Below, one piece after another: positions 17,502-25,437 of a stretch of DNA of 64,000 bases. Position numbers and translations under genes: made by a program. Position 1 is the first letter of the stretch. Every line of letters begins with the position of its first letter. This DNA comes from Myxococcales bacterium (GTDB lineage: Bacteria > Myxococcota_A > Polyangia > Palsa-1104 > JAEUJZ01). Under the pieces are notes generated by a model that was not told the origin of the DNA, did not search any database, and was given only the letters and a program-made list of their open reading frames with translations. Location: positions 1 to 64,000 of the forward strand of contig JAEUKA010000005.1 of the NCBI GenBank assembly GCA_016794465.1. The letters are read 5' to 3'.

Positions 17502-18300
17502 CGTACCGAATCAGCCGAGCGACTTTGCCAGCGCGGCGGGCCTACCTCTCGTCGAGGGACAGGCGGTATTTTTGGGTCGGATCGACTATGGCGTGGCCTG
17601 GAAGCTACAGCAGCTTGTCGTCGAGCAGCGTCAGCAGGATCGACTGCCCGATACCCTGCTGCTGTGCGAACACCATGATGTCATCACCGTCGGGCGAAGG
17701 CAGACTGGGCAGGCCAATGTCCTCGAGCGACGCTTTCCCATTTTTGGCATCGAGCGTGGTGGCGACGTGACCTATCACGGACCGGGGCAGCTCGTCGGAT
17801 ATCCGATTGTGGCGCTGCGACCAAGTCCCGATCCAGCGCGGCCGTTTGGCGAGCAAGACCTGCATGGCTACCTGCGCGCGCTCGAGGACGGACTGTTGCT
17901 GCTGCTGACCGAGCTGGGCGTGGCCTGTGACCGCAAGCCGAGCTACACCGGCATCTGGACCGCCGATCAAACGGGCAAGCTGGCCTCGCTGGGGGTGGCG
18001 GTGCGACGGTGGGTGACCTCGCATGGCTTTGCGCTCAACGTGACGACGGAGCTGTCGCGGTTTTTTGCGATCAATCCCTGCGGGATGCAGGCGCAGATCA
18101 TGACCTCGCTGCAACAGCTGGGGACGATGCTCGACGGGCAGCCGGTGACGCTGGAACGATTGATCGACCCGTGTGCAAAGGCCATTGGCCAGGCGCTGGG
18201 GCGACGGTTTGTGCTGCGGAGCGTGGCGGACTCGGGGTTGGCGGCGCTGCTCGACGAGGCAAGCGCTCATCCCGAGCCAGCGTTATCGGTCAGCGACTGA
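17488..18300 (+). CDS. lipB: Octanoyl-[acyl-carrier-protein]:protein octanoyltransferase LipB
   Basis: LipB moves octanoate from ACP to lipoyl domains, the first step of lipoate assembly. Motifs are RGGDVTYHGPGQLVGYP, YTGIW, the catalytic Lys segment KLASLGVAVRRWVTSHGFALNV and the catalytic Cys in INPCGM. The length of 270 residues fits the family with a short N-terminal extension. The start at 17488 overlaps the propeller gene by 14 nt. The 3' end overlaps the convergent patatin gene by 11 nt. No lipA is seen nearby. Confidence 0.94.
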   Translation: MPFRSVPNQPSDFASAAGLPLVEGQAVFLGRIDYGVAWKLQQLVVEQRQQDRLPDTLLLCEHHDVITVGRRQTGQANVLERRFPIFGIERGGDVTYHGPGQLVGYPIVALRPSPDPARPFGEQDLHGYLRALEDGLLLLLTELGVACDRKPSYTGIWTADQTGKLASLGVAVRRWVTSHGFALNVTTELSRFFAINPCGMQAQIMTSLQQLGTMLDGQPVTLERLIDPCAKAIGQALGRRFVLRSVADSGLAALLDEASAHPEPALSVSD

Positions 18301-19123
18301 CGGGCTCACTCAGGCGCCGCTTGGTCATCTCGTAGGCCAGCTGCAGAGCCTGCGGTCCCGGCGTCAACCGAAACGGCGACAGCTTCGGCAGCGACGGCTC
18401 GTGGAGCAAATGCAGCTCTGGCCACGCGGGAACATCGTTTTGCAGACGGACCACCTTGCGCCACGGCGAGTGAGCGGGCAGGTGATGAAAGAGCAGGCGC
18501 GCCCCCGGCGTGGCCGTCGAGATTCCCGGTCGATCGGCAATGCCTCCGTCGAGATATCGGCGATCTCCGATGCGCACCGGCTGAAACATGCCGGGGAAGC
18601 AGCACGAAGCCCGAATCGCCAGCGCCAGATCGCCGTCCTCTAGAACCTCGGTCCGCAGCGTGCCCAGGTCAAACGCCGCGACGCGAATTTTTGTTGGACA
18701 GTCGATGAACTCCTCGACCCCAACGCGCTCCAGCATGCCCCGCACGAGGTAGTCGAAGGCTTGCCCGCGCAAGAGTCCTGGACCGCTCGACTCGTCGGCC
18801 AAGCGACCAACGCCGAGCAGCTCGGCCAGCTGCCGCAGCTTTCCTTCGCGCAGATAAAACGGCAGACCCCACAGCGGATCGACATCCCAGAACGAGGCCC
18901 GGGACAGACTGAGCAGCTCACTACGCAAGTCCGTCGCTGGCAGCCCCGCTCCCCACAGCCCCGCGACCAGCGCACCAGCCGACGAGCCTCCGAGAAGCTG
19001 CGGGCGCAGACCTGCTTCCTCCAGCGCGAGCACCACCCCGGTGTGCGCAAAAAAACCGAAGAAGCCCGACGACAGCACGAGCTCAAAGGGATGAGAAGTT
19101 AGGTACTCAGCAAGCGTGGGCAT
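18290..19123 (-). CDS. Patatin-like phospholipase
   Basis: The product is 277 residues from the ATG at 19123 (a TTG two codons upstream is possible). The catalytic dyad motifs are clear: GGSSAGALVAGLWG holds the nucleophile Ser in GxSxG, and YLDGGIADRPG holds the Asp in DGG. The glycine-rich oxyanion region is weaker than usual (LVLSSGFFGFFAHTG), resembling the bacterial cytoplasmic patatin group. No signal peptide is seen. Patatins hydrolyse phospholipid acyl chains. It is encoded near plsX and an App1-type phosphatase on the same strand, which suggests a lipid-metabolism neighbourhood. Confidence 0.88.
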   Translation of the reverse strand: MPTLAEYLTSHPFELVLSSGFFGFFAHTGVVLALEEAGLRPQLLGGSSAGALVAGLWGAGLPATDLRSELLSLSRASFWDVDPLWGLPFYLREGKLRQLAELLGVGRLADESSGPGLLRGQAFDYLVRGMLERVGVEEFIDCPTKIRVAAFDLGTLRTEVLEDGDLALAIRASCCFPGMFQPVRIGDRRYLDGGIADRPGISTATPGARLLFHHLPAHSPWRKVVRLQNDVPAWPELHLLHEPSLPKLSPFRLTPGPQALQLAYEMTKRRLSEPVSR

Positions 19124-19180
19124 TGGCAACCTTGGGAAGGCCAGTGGGCCTGATGGCTCAATATGAAGCAGATCATCTGC

Positions 19181-20269
19181 CTATTTTCGTTTGTGTCGGC
19201 GCGGCAGATCAGCGAGGGCCGCCAGATAGTCGATCGGACCCGTTTCGGGCGGTGGCCCCAGCTCTTGCTCGGACAGCGGACCCAGGTCGCGTAGCCCCGA
19301 CGCCAGCGAGCGCAACAGATCGCGCGTCCCCGGCAGTGTCCCCAGCGCCGGCAGCAGATCACGCTCACCGGCTCCGTCGGCAATCGCTCGCCCGATGCTG
19401 TTGACCGTGTCGATCCGCACCCGCCGCCGCCGCAACAAGTCTTGCAAAGAGTTGCGCAGGGCTTCGATCGAATAGGCATGGCGATCGACCATCTCGACGG
19501 CGACTCGCACCACCGCCGAGGCTTCCAGGCGACCATCCTGAAACAGCACCAGCGCCGCCTGAAAGTAGTTGTAGATCGGCACCAGCCGCTCACCGTAGCG
19601 ATCGAACTTGCTCGGCGGACTCTTGCGATCCAGGTGGATGAAGACGCGCTCGACGGCCTCGGAGTGCGGCAGCGACTCAAAGATCGACACGGTTCGCGCG
19701 GCATCGTCCTGATACGTGCCGGCACTGCGCAGGACCTGCTCGAGCATCGTGCGATCGACCCGACCCGCGAGCAGATCGCCATACAGCGAATAGATGAGCG
19801 CATCGGACTCGGCATCGTCGCCAAAGCAGACCTCGCGCGTCTCGGCAGTGACCCCGGCCCGACCCGCAAGCAGCGCCGGCAGCTTGTAGCCGACCTGTTC
19901 CCGCAGCGCCCGAAAGCGACCGGTCAGCATGTTGCGCAGGTTTGGCTTGAGTACAAACTCGTCAAACTCAATCCCGTCGAGACGCAGCTTTTCGGTCAGA
20001 ACTTTGCGCATCTGACGCGGCGATCCCGAGATAAAGCAGATCCGCGCCCGTCCATGTCCCGACTGACGAAGCTCACGCAGCAGCGTCGCAGCACCGGGAA
20101 CCGTGCGCTTGTCCTCGGCATCCTCGAACGCAGTCCGGACCAGCGACATGAAGGTATCGAAGTCGGTGCGCAGGTAGGTCTTGTCGAGATCCCAGCGGTA
20201 GATGACGTTGGGAATGCCCAGCTCTGACGGGCTCTTTGTCGACGGTGAGGGCCGCTCCATCGCCACCAA
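19181..20269 (-). CDS. App1-like (DUF2183) HAD-type phosphatidate phosphatase family protein
   Basis: The product is 362 residues. HAD-type motifs appear in order: YRWDLDKTYL (nucleophile Asp in DxDxT-like DLDKT), CFISGSPRQM (motif II Ser) and CFGDDAESDALIY (motif IV acidic pair). The arrangement is that of the App1/DUF2183 catalytic domain, which in yeast dephosphorylates phosphatidate. The last 150 residues are helical, with no motif recognised. It starts 3 nt after the plsX stop and is probably translated with it. That pairing supports a role in phosphatidate or acyl-phosphate balance, but the substrate is not proven. Confidence 0.82.
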   Translation of the reverse strand: MVAMERPSPSTKSPSELGIPNVIYRWDLDKTYLRTDFDTFMSLVRTAFEDAEDKRTVPGAATLLRELRQSGHGRARICFISGSPRQMRKVLTEKLRLDGIEFDEFVLKPNLRNMLTGRFRALREQVGYKLPALLAGRAGVTAETREVCFGDDAESDALIYSLYGDLLAGRVDRTMLEQVLRSAGTYQDDAARTVSIFESLPHSEAVERVFIHLDRKSPPSKFDRYGERLVPIYNYFQAALVLFQDGRLEASAVVRVAVEMVDRHAYSIEALRNSLQDLLRRRRVRIDTVNSIGRAIADGAGERDLLPALGTLPGTRDLLRSLASGLRDLGPLSEQELGPPPETGPIDYLAALADLPRRHKRK

Positions 20270-20272
20270 CCT

Positions 20273-21376
20273 TTAGGATTGTCCGACCGGCAGAGCCTGC
20301 GGCAAGTCGGCCTCACGCAGCCCGCGCTCGATGTCCGGGAGCAGTCCGCTGGCGACGCCCTTTTTGGCCACCTTGATGGCGTTTTGGATCGCACCGGCCT
20401 GACTGCGACCGTGGGCTTTGATGAGCAGGTGATCGAAGCCGAGCAGCGGCGCGCCACCGTACTGCTTCCAGTCGGTCAAGTCCTTGAGCTTGCCGATCCC
20501 TCCCGACAGCATCGCCAGTCCCGCCCGCCACATCAGCTTTTCTTTGTAGGCATAGTGAGCGAGGCGCACCACCGTCTCGGATACACCCTCGAGCATCTTG
20601 AGGACGACGTTGCCGACGAAGCCCGAGCAGACCACGACATCCGCGACGCCGCGTGGAATGTCGACGCCCTCGACGTTGCCGATAAAGTGCAGACCGCGCA
20701 GCTCTTTGAGTCGGGCATGCGCGGCAACCACTTCCTTGGGCCCCTTGCCAGCCTCGGCGCCGTTTGACAGCAGCGCCACCTTTGGTTGGGGATTTTTCGA
20801 GATCCGCGCCGCATAGGCCGCGCCCATGACCGCAAAGCTGACCAGATCGTCCGCCGTCGCATCGAGCGTCGCACCGACATCCAGAATCAGCGAAAACGGA
20901 TCGTCTTTTTCGCCCCGTCGAACTTCAGTGGGATAGACCGCCGCGAGCGCGCAGCGACGAATTCCCGGCAGGCGCTTCCAGTACTGCAGACACGACAGGA
21001 CTGCGGCTCCGGTATTGCCGGCTGACACCAGCGCCGATGCCCGCCCTTCACTGCACAGCCGAGCAGCGACGGCAATGCTGCTGTCCTGCTTGGCGGCCAG
21101 GGCCTCGCGCGGCGACTCCTCCATCGTGATCACCTGGCTGGCGTGGTGAATCGCCAGACACTCGGCGTCATAGCGCTGGTGCATCAGCAGCTGGTGCAGT
21201 CGCGGCGCATCACCGACGAGCAGGAGGTGCAGTGGCTCGCTGCCATCGGGCTTCTCTACCGACAGTGCGGCGGCTGCTTTGACCACCTCTTCAGGAGCGT
21301 GATCACCGCCCATGGCGTCGACAACAATCGTGATCGGGGATTTGGCTACGTGATTCTCGGTGACGTGGCCTGACAT
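20273..21376 (-). CDS. plsX: Phosphate acyltransferase PlsX
   Basis: PlsX converts acyl-ACP to acyl-phosphate, the acyl donor for glycerol-phosphate acylation. The 367-residue protein has the hallmark VVDAMGGDHAPEEVVK near the start, SAGNTGA in the middle, ALLSNGAEAGKG, and the late segment DVVVCSGFVGNVVLKMLEG. It is not next to fabH or rpmF as in many bacteria; instead the App1-like phosphatase follows 3 nt downstream. Confidence 0.95.
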   Translation of the reverse strand: MSGHVTENHVAKSPITIVVDAMGGDHAPEEVVKAAAALSVEKPDGSEPLHLLLVGDAPRLHQLLMHQRYDAECLAIHHASQVITMEESPREALAAKQDSSIAVAARLCSEGRASALVSAGNTGAAVLSCLQYWKRLPGIRRCALAAVYPTEVRRGEKDDPFSLILDVGATLDATADDLVSFAVMGAAYAARISKNPQPKVALLSNGAEAGKGPKEVVAAHARLKELRGLHFIGNVEGVDIPRGVADVVVCSGFVGNVVLKMLEGVSETVVRLAHYAYKEKLMWRAGLAMLSGGIGKLKDLTDWKQYGGAPLLGFDHLLIKAHGRSQAGAIQNAIKVAKKGVASGLLPDIERGLREADLPQALPVGQS

Positions 21377-21436
21377 CTGGACACCACCATATCACGCGCG
21401 GCCTGGTGTGCTGACCCTCTCGGGGTGGCATAACGG

Positions 21437-21466
21437 TTGATTTCACGACCAAAAGCGCCATACGAT
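21437..21466 (+). promoter_or_regulatory. Possible sigma70-type promoter upstream of the zinc-ribbon gene
   Basis: TTGATT at 21437-21442 and TACGAT at 21461-21466 are separated by 18 nt in the 200-nt gap between the divergent plsX and the 21577 gene. This would give a leader of about 100 nt. It is a pattern match only. Confidence 0.35.
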
Positions 21467-21576
21467 AGCACCCACCGCACTCCCAAACTCTGACGAAGGC
21501 ACTCCCTATGGTGAAGACTCGTTAGAGCAAGAGTTCCGGCCCACTTGAGTTACATAGCGTCTAGGGGGAGGACAGC

Positions 21577-21786
21577 GTGAGCGATCACGAGGACGACATC
21601 ATCTTCTGGCAGGATGTCCTAGAGTCGGTGCAGGCAGGACGGGCCGCGAACCTCAAGTGTCCGTTTTGCCAAAAGGAATCGATCGAAGTCACCAAGAGAG
21701 AGCGTGTGACTTCGGTGAAGTGCACCGCCAAGGGCTGTGGCCACTACATTGAAGGTCGATTCTCTGCGGAGGACGTAGCCGAATAG
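21577..21786 (+). CDS. Small zinc-ribbon protein
   Basis: The product is 69 residues, starting with GTG after a good ribosome-binding site (gggggagga at 21562-21570). Cys28 and Cys31 (CPFC) pair with Cys49, Cys54 and His56 (KCTAKGCGHY), a zinc-ribbon layout. The first 25 residues are acidic and helical. The function is unknown. It is the first co-directional gene before the baseplate-like cluster but is separated from it by 241 nt, so operon membership is uncertain. No other feature is recognised in that gap. Confidence 0.7.
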   Translation: MSDHEDDIIFWQDVLESVQAGRAANLKCPFCQKESIEVTKRERVTSVKCTAKGCGHYIEGRFSAEDVAE

Positions 21787-22027
21787 GGGGACTCCCTACG
21801 GAATCAGGAAACACTGTATGTCTCCGTCGCACAGTCGATTCCTAGTCAAGTGTTTAGCGAAGTAAGAAAGTTGGGCTGCGTGGTCGTTTGGGGGTGAAAG
21901 TCGGGGGCCTGGATCGGATATATTCTTGCTTCGCTGGGATAGAAGTTACTGGGGCTTGCAGCTCGCTGTGTACGTGAACTGTTTACGCACATACAGCCAC
22001 TGTTGGTGAGGAGAAAAGGGACAGAAT

Positions 22028-22429
22028 ATGGCGCGCAACTTCCTCGGAAAAGGATGGCGCTATCCGGTGATGATAGACCGCCACGGCGGGATGGCGCAGA
22101 GCTCTCTCGACGACCTCGTGCGCGAGTCGATCCTGATCATCCTTGGCACCGCTCCCGGGGAGCGAGTGATGCGTCCGTACTTCGGATGTGACATTCACGA
22201 GCTGCTGTTTGCTCCCAACAACGTCAACACCGCCGGTCTAGCGGCTCACTATGTTGTCGAGGCGCTCGAGAAGTGGGAACCCCGCGTCGAGGATGTATTT
22301 GCCGACGCGAATCCCGATCCGATCGAGCCTCATAAGCTGATCATCGATATCAAGTACAAGATTCGCGGCCAGAACGTTACGCGAAACCTCGTCTATCCGT
22401 TCTATCTGCGCAGGAGCGATCAAGAATGA
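22028..22429 (+). CDS. GPW/gp25-like baseplate protein
   Basis: The product is 133 residues of the gp25 family, the baseplate component that in T4-type tails, T6SS (TssE) and extracellular injection systems sits at the sheath-initiation interface. The family core is visible: an N-terminal GKGWRYPV, SLDDLVRESILIILGTAPGERVMRPYFGCDIHELLF (the EExRxxR-like region reads PGERVMRP), then ALEKWEPRVEDV and the C-terminal strands. It shares an ATGA overlap with the next gene, the large baseplate protein. Confidence 0.9.
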   Translation: MARNFLGKGWRYPVMIDRHGGMAQSSLDDLVRESILIILGTAPGERVMRPYFGCDIHELLFAPNNVNTAGLAAHYVVEALEKWEPRVEDVFADANPDPIEPHKLIIDIKYKIRGQNVTRNLVYPFYLRRSDQE

Positions 22430-25400
22430 TCCCGACGCCGAAACTGGACGATCGGACGTACGCCGATATCATCGCCGAGGCCATTCGGCTGATTCCTCGG
22501 TATTGTCCGGAGTGGACGAACCACAATCCCTCCGATCCCGGTATCACCATCCTCGAGCTCTGTTCATGGATGACAGAGCTTATTTTGTACCGTCTCAACA
22601 AGGTTCCAGAGAAGAACTACCTGACCTTCCTGGACATGTTGGGAATCAAGCTGCAGCCGGCTCAGCCCGCGCGTGCACTGCTGACCTTCAAGCTGTCGGA
22701 AGGAGTCGAAAGACAGACCATCCGCAGAGGTCTGCAAGTGTCGACGCCGCAGGCCGATGAGGAAGACGCAGTTCTGTTCGAGACGCAGCGTGATCTGACG
22801 GTCATCAGCGCGAACCTCGATCGCTGCTTTTCCTACTTCGATGAGGCGTACTCGGACAACTCTCCCTATCTGCAAGGAGAGCGGACCGAAGGATTCCTGG
22901 CCTTTGCGGGAGCAGAGCGTGTCGACCGCTTCATCTACCTTGGCGATGAGCGGCTGATCGCGGTCAATGACTCGACGGTGCTACGGCTCCGCTTGACGGC
23001 TCCGGAACACGGCGGACGGGATCTGGCGCGACTCCTGAACTGGGAGTACTGGAATGGTCGGCGCTGGCGCGAGCTGACTCTTTCGCAGCTGGAAGTGGAG
23101 CGCGGCGAGGTGATCTTCCAGGGTGTGGTCGATATGCAGAAGACCACCGTCAACGGACTGGAGACGTACTGGATTCGCGGACGACTGGCCGAAGTTCCGC
23201 GCACCGCTGCCGAGACAGAGGTCGATACCGTCCGGGGCACCATCGAGGTAAGCGGAGAAGGAATCCTTCCCGATCAGGCGTTTGCCAACCTTGATAACAA
23301 CGTGTTTATCGCGCTCGATCTCGGGAAGAACGTCCATCCATTTGGGACGGAGCCGAAGCCGGATCACGTGCTGTATCTCGCTTCCCAAGAAGCGCTGAGT
23401 CAGCTCGGTGTTCAGGTGGAGATCGACTTTGCGCTGAGTGATCCACAGATTGCTCCGCCACCAAAACCAAGTGACGATCTGATCCTGTCTTGGGAGTACT
23501 TCGACGGGAAGAAGTGGCGAATTCTGGGAAAGAGCACTCCTTCCGGAAAGCCTCCGCAGGGGTGGGAGCACAGCGTGCTCGGCTTTGTCGATGCCACAAG
23601 TGCGTTCACGAAGAGTGGCACGGTGCGCTTCAATCGTCCGCCGGATCTGCAGCCCGGAGAAGTGACCGGAGAGCCCAATTACTGGATTCGCATTCGCATC
23701 GAGCAAGGTGACTTCGGAATTCCTGGCGCCTACATGCTCGACAATGACAAGTGGGTGTGGCGCGACGAGCGACCGCTGAAACCACCGGCGTTCAAGAGCA
23801 TCGGAATCCGCTATCAAACGGATCTTGATCACCTGAAGTACTTCGTTGCGTACAACGACTTCCGGTATCGCGATCACTCCGAAGAAGAGAAAAACGAGTA
23901 CCGGCCGTTCCAGCCATTCCAAGCGATTCCCGACGAGGGAGCAGCCGTCTATCTGGGCTTCGATCATCGTCTTCCCAACGAGACGATGAGCATGTACTTC
24001 CAGTTTGTGGAGAGCACGGTCTTAGAGCAGGACTTCTCTCACGCGGAACACCTGACGCAGTACTACGAGAAGCGCAAGACCATCTGGGAGCCCGAGCAGC
24101 GCATCGCTTGGGAGTACTACAACGGTCGCGCCTGGGTGACGCTGGTCGTCGCAGACGGCACCAAGAACTTCACAGAGTCCGGGTTCATCGACTTTGTCGG
24201 TCCCGATGACATGGACAAGACGCTAAAGTTCACCGAAGACCGCTTCTGGATTCGGGCACGACTGGAGATGGGCGGATACATCAAGCCGCCACGAATTCGC
24301 CGCATCCTGCAGAACACGGTCGAAGTGGCGAACGTGCGGACGATTCGCGACGAGATCCTGGGCTCATCGGATGGCACGCCGCTGCAGTCGTACACGCTGC
24401 TTCATGGGCCGCTGCTCGGTGGGCAAGTGATTGATGTTCGCGAGCGGGAAGAGCCGATTCCCGATGAAGTAGAAGAGCTGGGTGAGAACGCGGTGCGTGT
24501 CGCCGAAGATCGCGAAGGCGGCTACATGGTGCGCTGGAAGGAAGTCGAGAGCTTCTTCGAGTCGAACCCCAAGTCGCGTCACTACATCATCGATCCGCTG
24601 ACTCGGCAGGTGCGCTTTGGCGATGGAATTCGCGGCATGGTGCCGCCGGTCAGTCGCAACTCGGTGGTTGCCAATGAGTATCGCGTCGGTGGTGGCAGCA
24701 AGGGCAATGTCAACGCCTTTACACTGACCTCGCTGACGCGCGCGGTGCCGTATATCGAGAAGGTCTACAACGTCCTTCCCGCCGTCGGTGGTGCCGATGC
24801 CGAGACGGTCGAGCAGGCCAAAGAGCGAGCGCCGCTGCAGATCAAGAGTCGGGATCGCGCCGTCACGTCGGAGGACTTCGAGACGCTGGCGATGCGCTCG
24901 ACGACCAGTATTGCCCGTGCCAAGGCGATGTCGTCCGACGATCAGGCCGGCCACGTGCAGCTGGTGATCATTCCGCGCGGCGACGAAAAGAACCTCGATT
25001 TGACGCGCAAGCTGGTGCCGCCGCCGGAGCTATGTCGCTTTGTGCGTCATTATCTCGACGAGCGGCGACTGATTACGACGATTCTCGATGTGACCAAGCC
25101 GGACTATGTCGAGATCTCGCTGAAGGTGACGCTGATCCGTCGCACCGTCGGTCAGAGCGAGCGTCTGCGGACCGAGATTGAGCAGCGCTTGCGCAAGTAT
25201 CTGCATCCGCTCCTCGGTGGCAAAGATGGCAAGGGCTGGCCGTTTGGGCGTCCGGTGTACCGCACCGACCTCGTTCACATGGTCGAAGACATCCCCGGTA
25301 TCGAGGCCATCGAGTCGATCCAGATCTACGACGAAGATCGCCGGGTCAACGTCGACAGCGTGCGACTTTCCGACGATGAGCTTCCCCACGTCGTCAACGT

Positions 25401-25437
25401 CGCCGTCGTCGAGCGCGTCCGTCAGGAGATGATCTGA
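22426..25437 (+). CDS. Putative baseplate assembly protein (gpJ/gp6-like, large)
   Basis: The product is 1003 residues. It begins PTPKLDDRTYADIIAEAIRL and continues with DPGITILELCSWMTEL, the standard opening of the 'putative baseplate assembly protein' family of contractile injection systems. The middle contains repeated immunoglobulin-like WEYWNGRRW / WEYFDGKKW / WEYYNGRAW segments. The C-terminal third has the Baseplate_J pattern (VRFGDGIRGMVPP, ANEYRVGGGSKGNV, SRDRAVTSEDFETLA). In such systems it forms the baseplate wedge with the gp25 and gpI proteins, which flank it here with overlapping codons. No sheath or tube gene accompanies it. Confidence 0.92.
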   Translation: MIPTPKLDDRTYADIIAEAIRLIPRYCPEWTNHNPSDPGITILELCSWMTELILYRLNKVPEKNYLTFLDMLGIKLQPAQPARALLTFKLSEGVERQTIRRGLQVSTPQADEEDAVLFETQRDLTVISANLDRCFSYFDEAYSDNSPYLQGERTEGFLAFAGAERVDRFIYLGDERLIAVNDSTVLRLRLTAPEHGGRDLARLLNWEYWNGRRWRELTLSQLEVERGEVIFQGVVDMQKTTVNGLETYWIRGRLAEVPRTAAETEVDTVRGTIEVSGEGILPDQAFANLDNNVFIALDLGKNVHPFGTEPKPDHVLYLASQEALSQLGVQVEIDFALSDPQIAPPPKPSDDLILSWEYFDGKKWRILGKSTPSGKPPQGWEHSVLGFVDATSAFTKSGTVRFNRPPDLQPGEVTGEPNYWIRIRIEQGDFGIPGAYMLDNDKWVWRDERPLKPPAFKSIGIRYQTDLDHLKYFVAYNDFRYRDHSEEEKNEYRPFQPFQAIPDEGAAVYLGFDHRLPNETMSMYFQFVESTVLEQDFSHAEHLTQYYEKRKTIWEPEQRIAWEYYNGRAWVTLVVADGTKNFTESGFIDFVGPDDMDKTLKFTEDRFWIRARLEMGGYIKPPRIRRILQNTVEVANVRTIRDEILGSSDGTPLQSYTLLHGPLLGGQVIDVREREEPIPDEVEELGENAVRVAEDREGGYMVRWKEVESFFESNPKSRHYIIDPLTRQVRFGDGIRGMVPPVSRNSVVANEYRVGGGSKGNVNAFTLTSLTRAVPYIEKVYNVLPAVGGADAETVEQAKERAPLQIKSRDRAVTSEDFETLAMRSTTSIARAKAMSSDDQAGHVQLVIIPRGDEKNLDLTRKLVPPPELCRFVRHYLDERRLITTILDVTKPDYVEISLKVTLIRRTVGQSERLRTEIEQRLRKYLHPLLGGKDGKGWPFGRPVYRTDLVHMVEDIPGIEAIESIQIYDEDRRVNVDSVRLSDDELPHVVNVAVVERVRQEMI

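Noticed and set aside
21900..21960. Sigma54 promoter upstream of the gp25-like gene
   Set aside because: GG and GC elements are 15 nt apart rather than 10; no valid -24/-12 pair was found.
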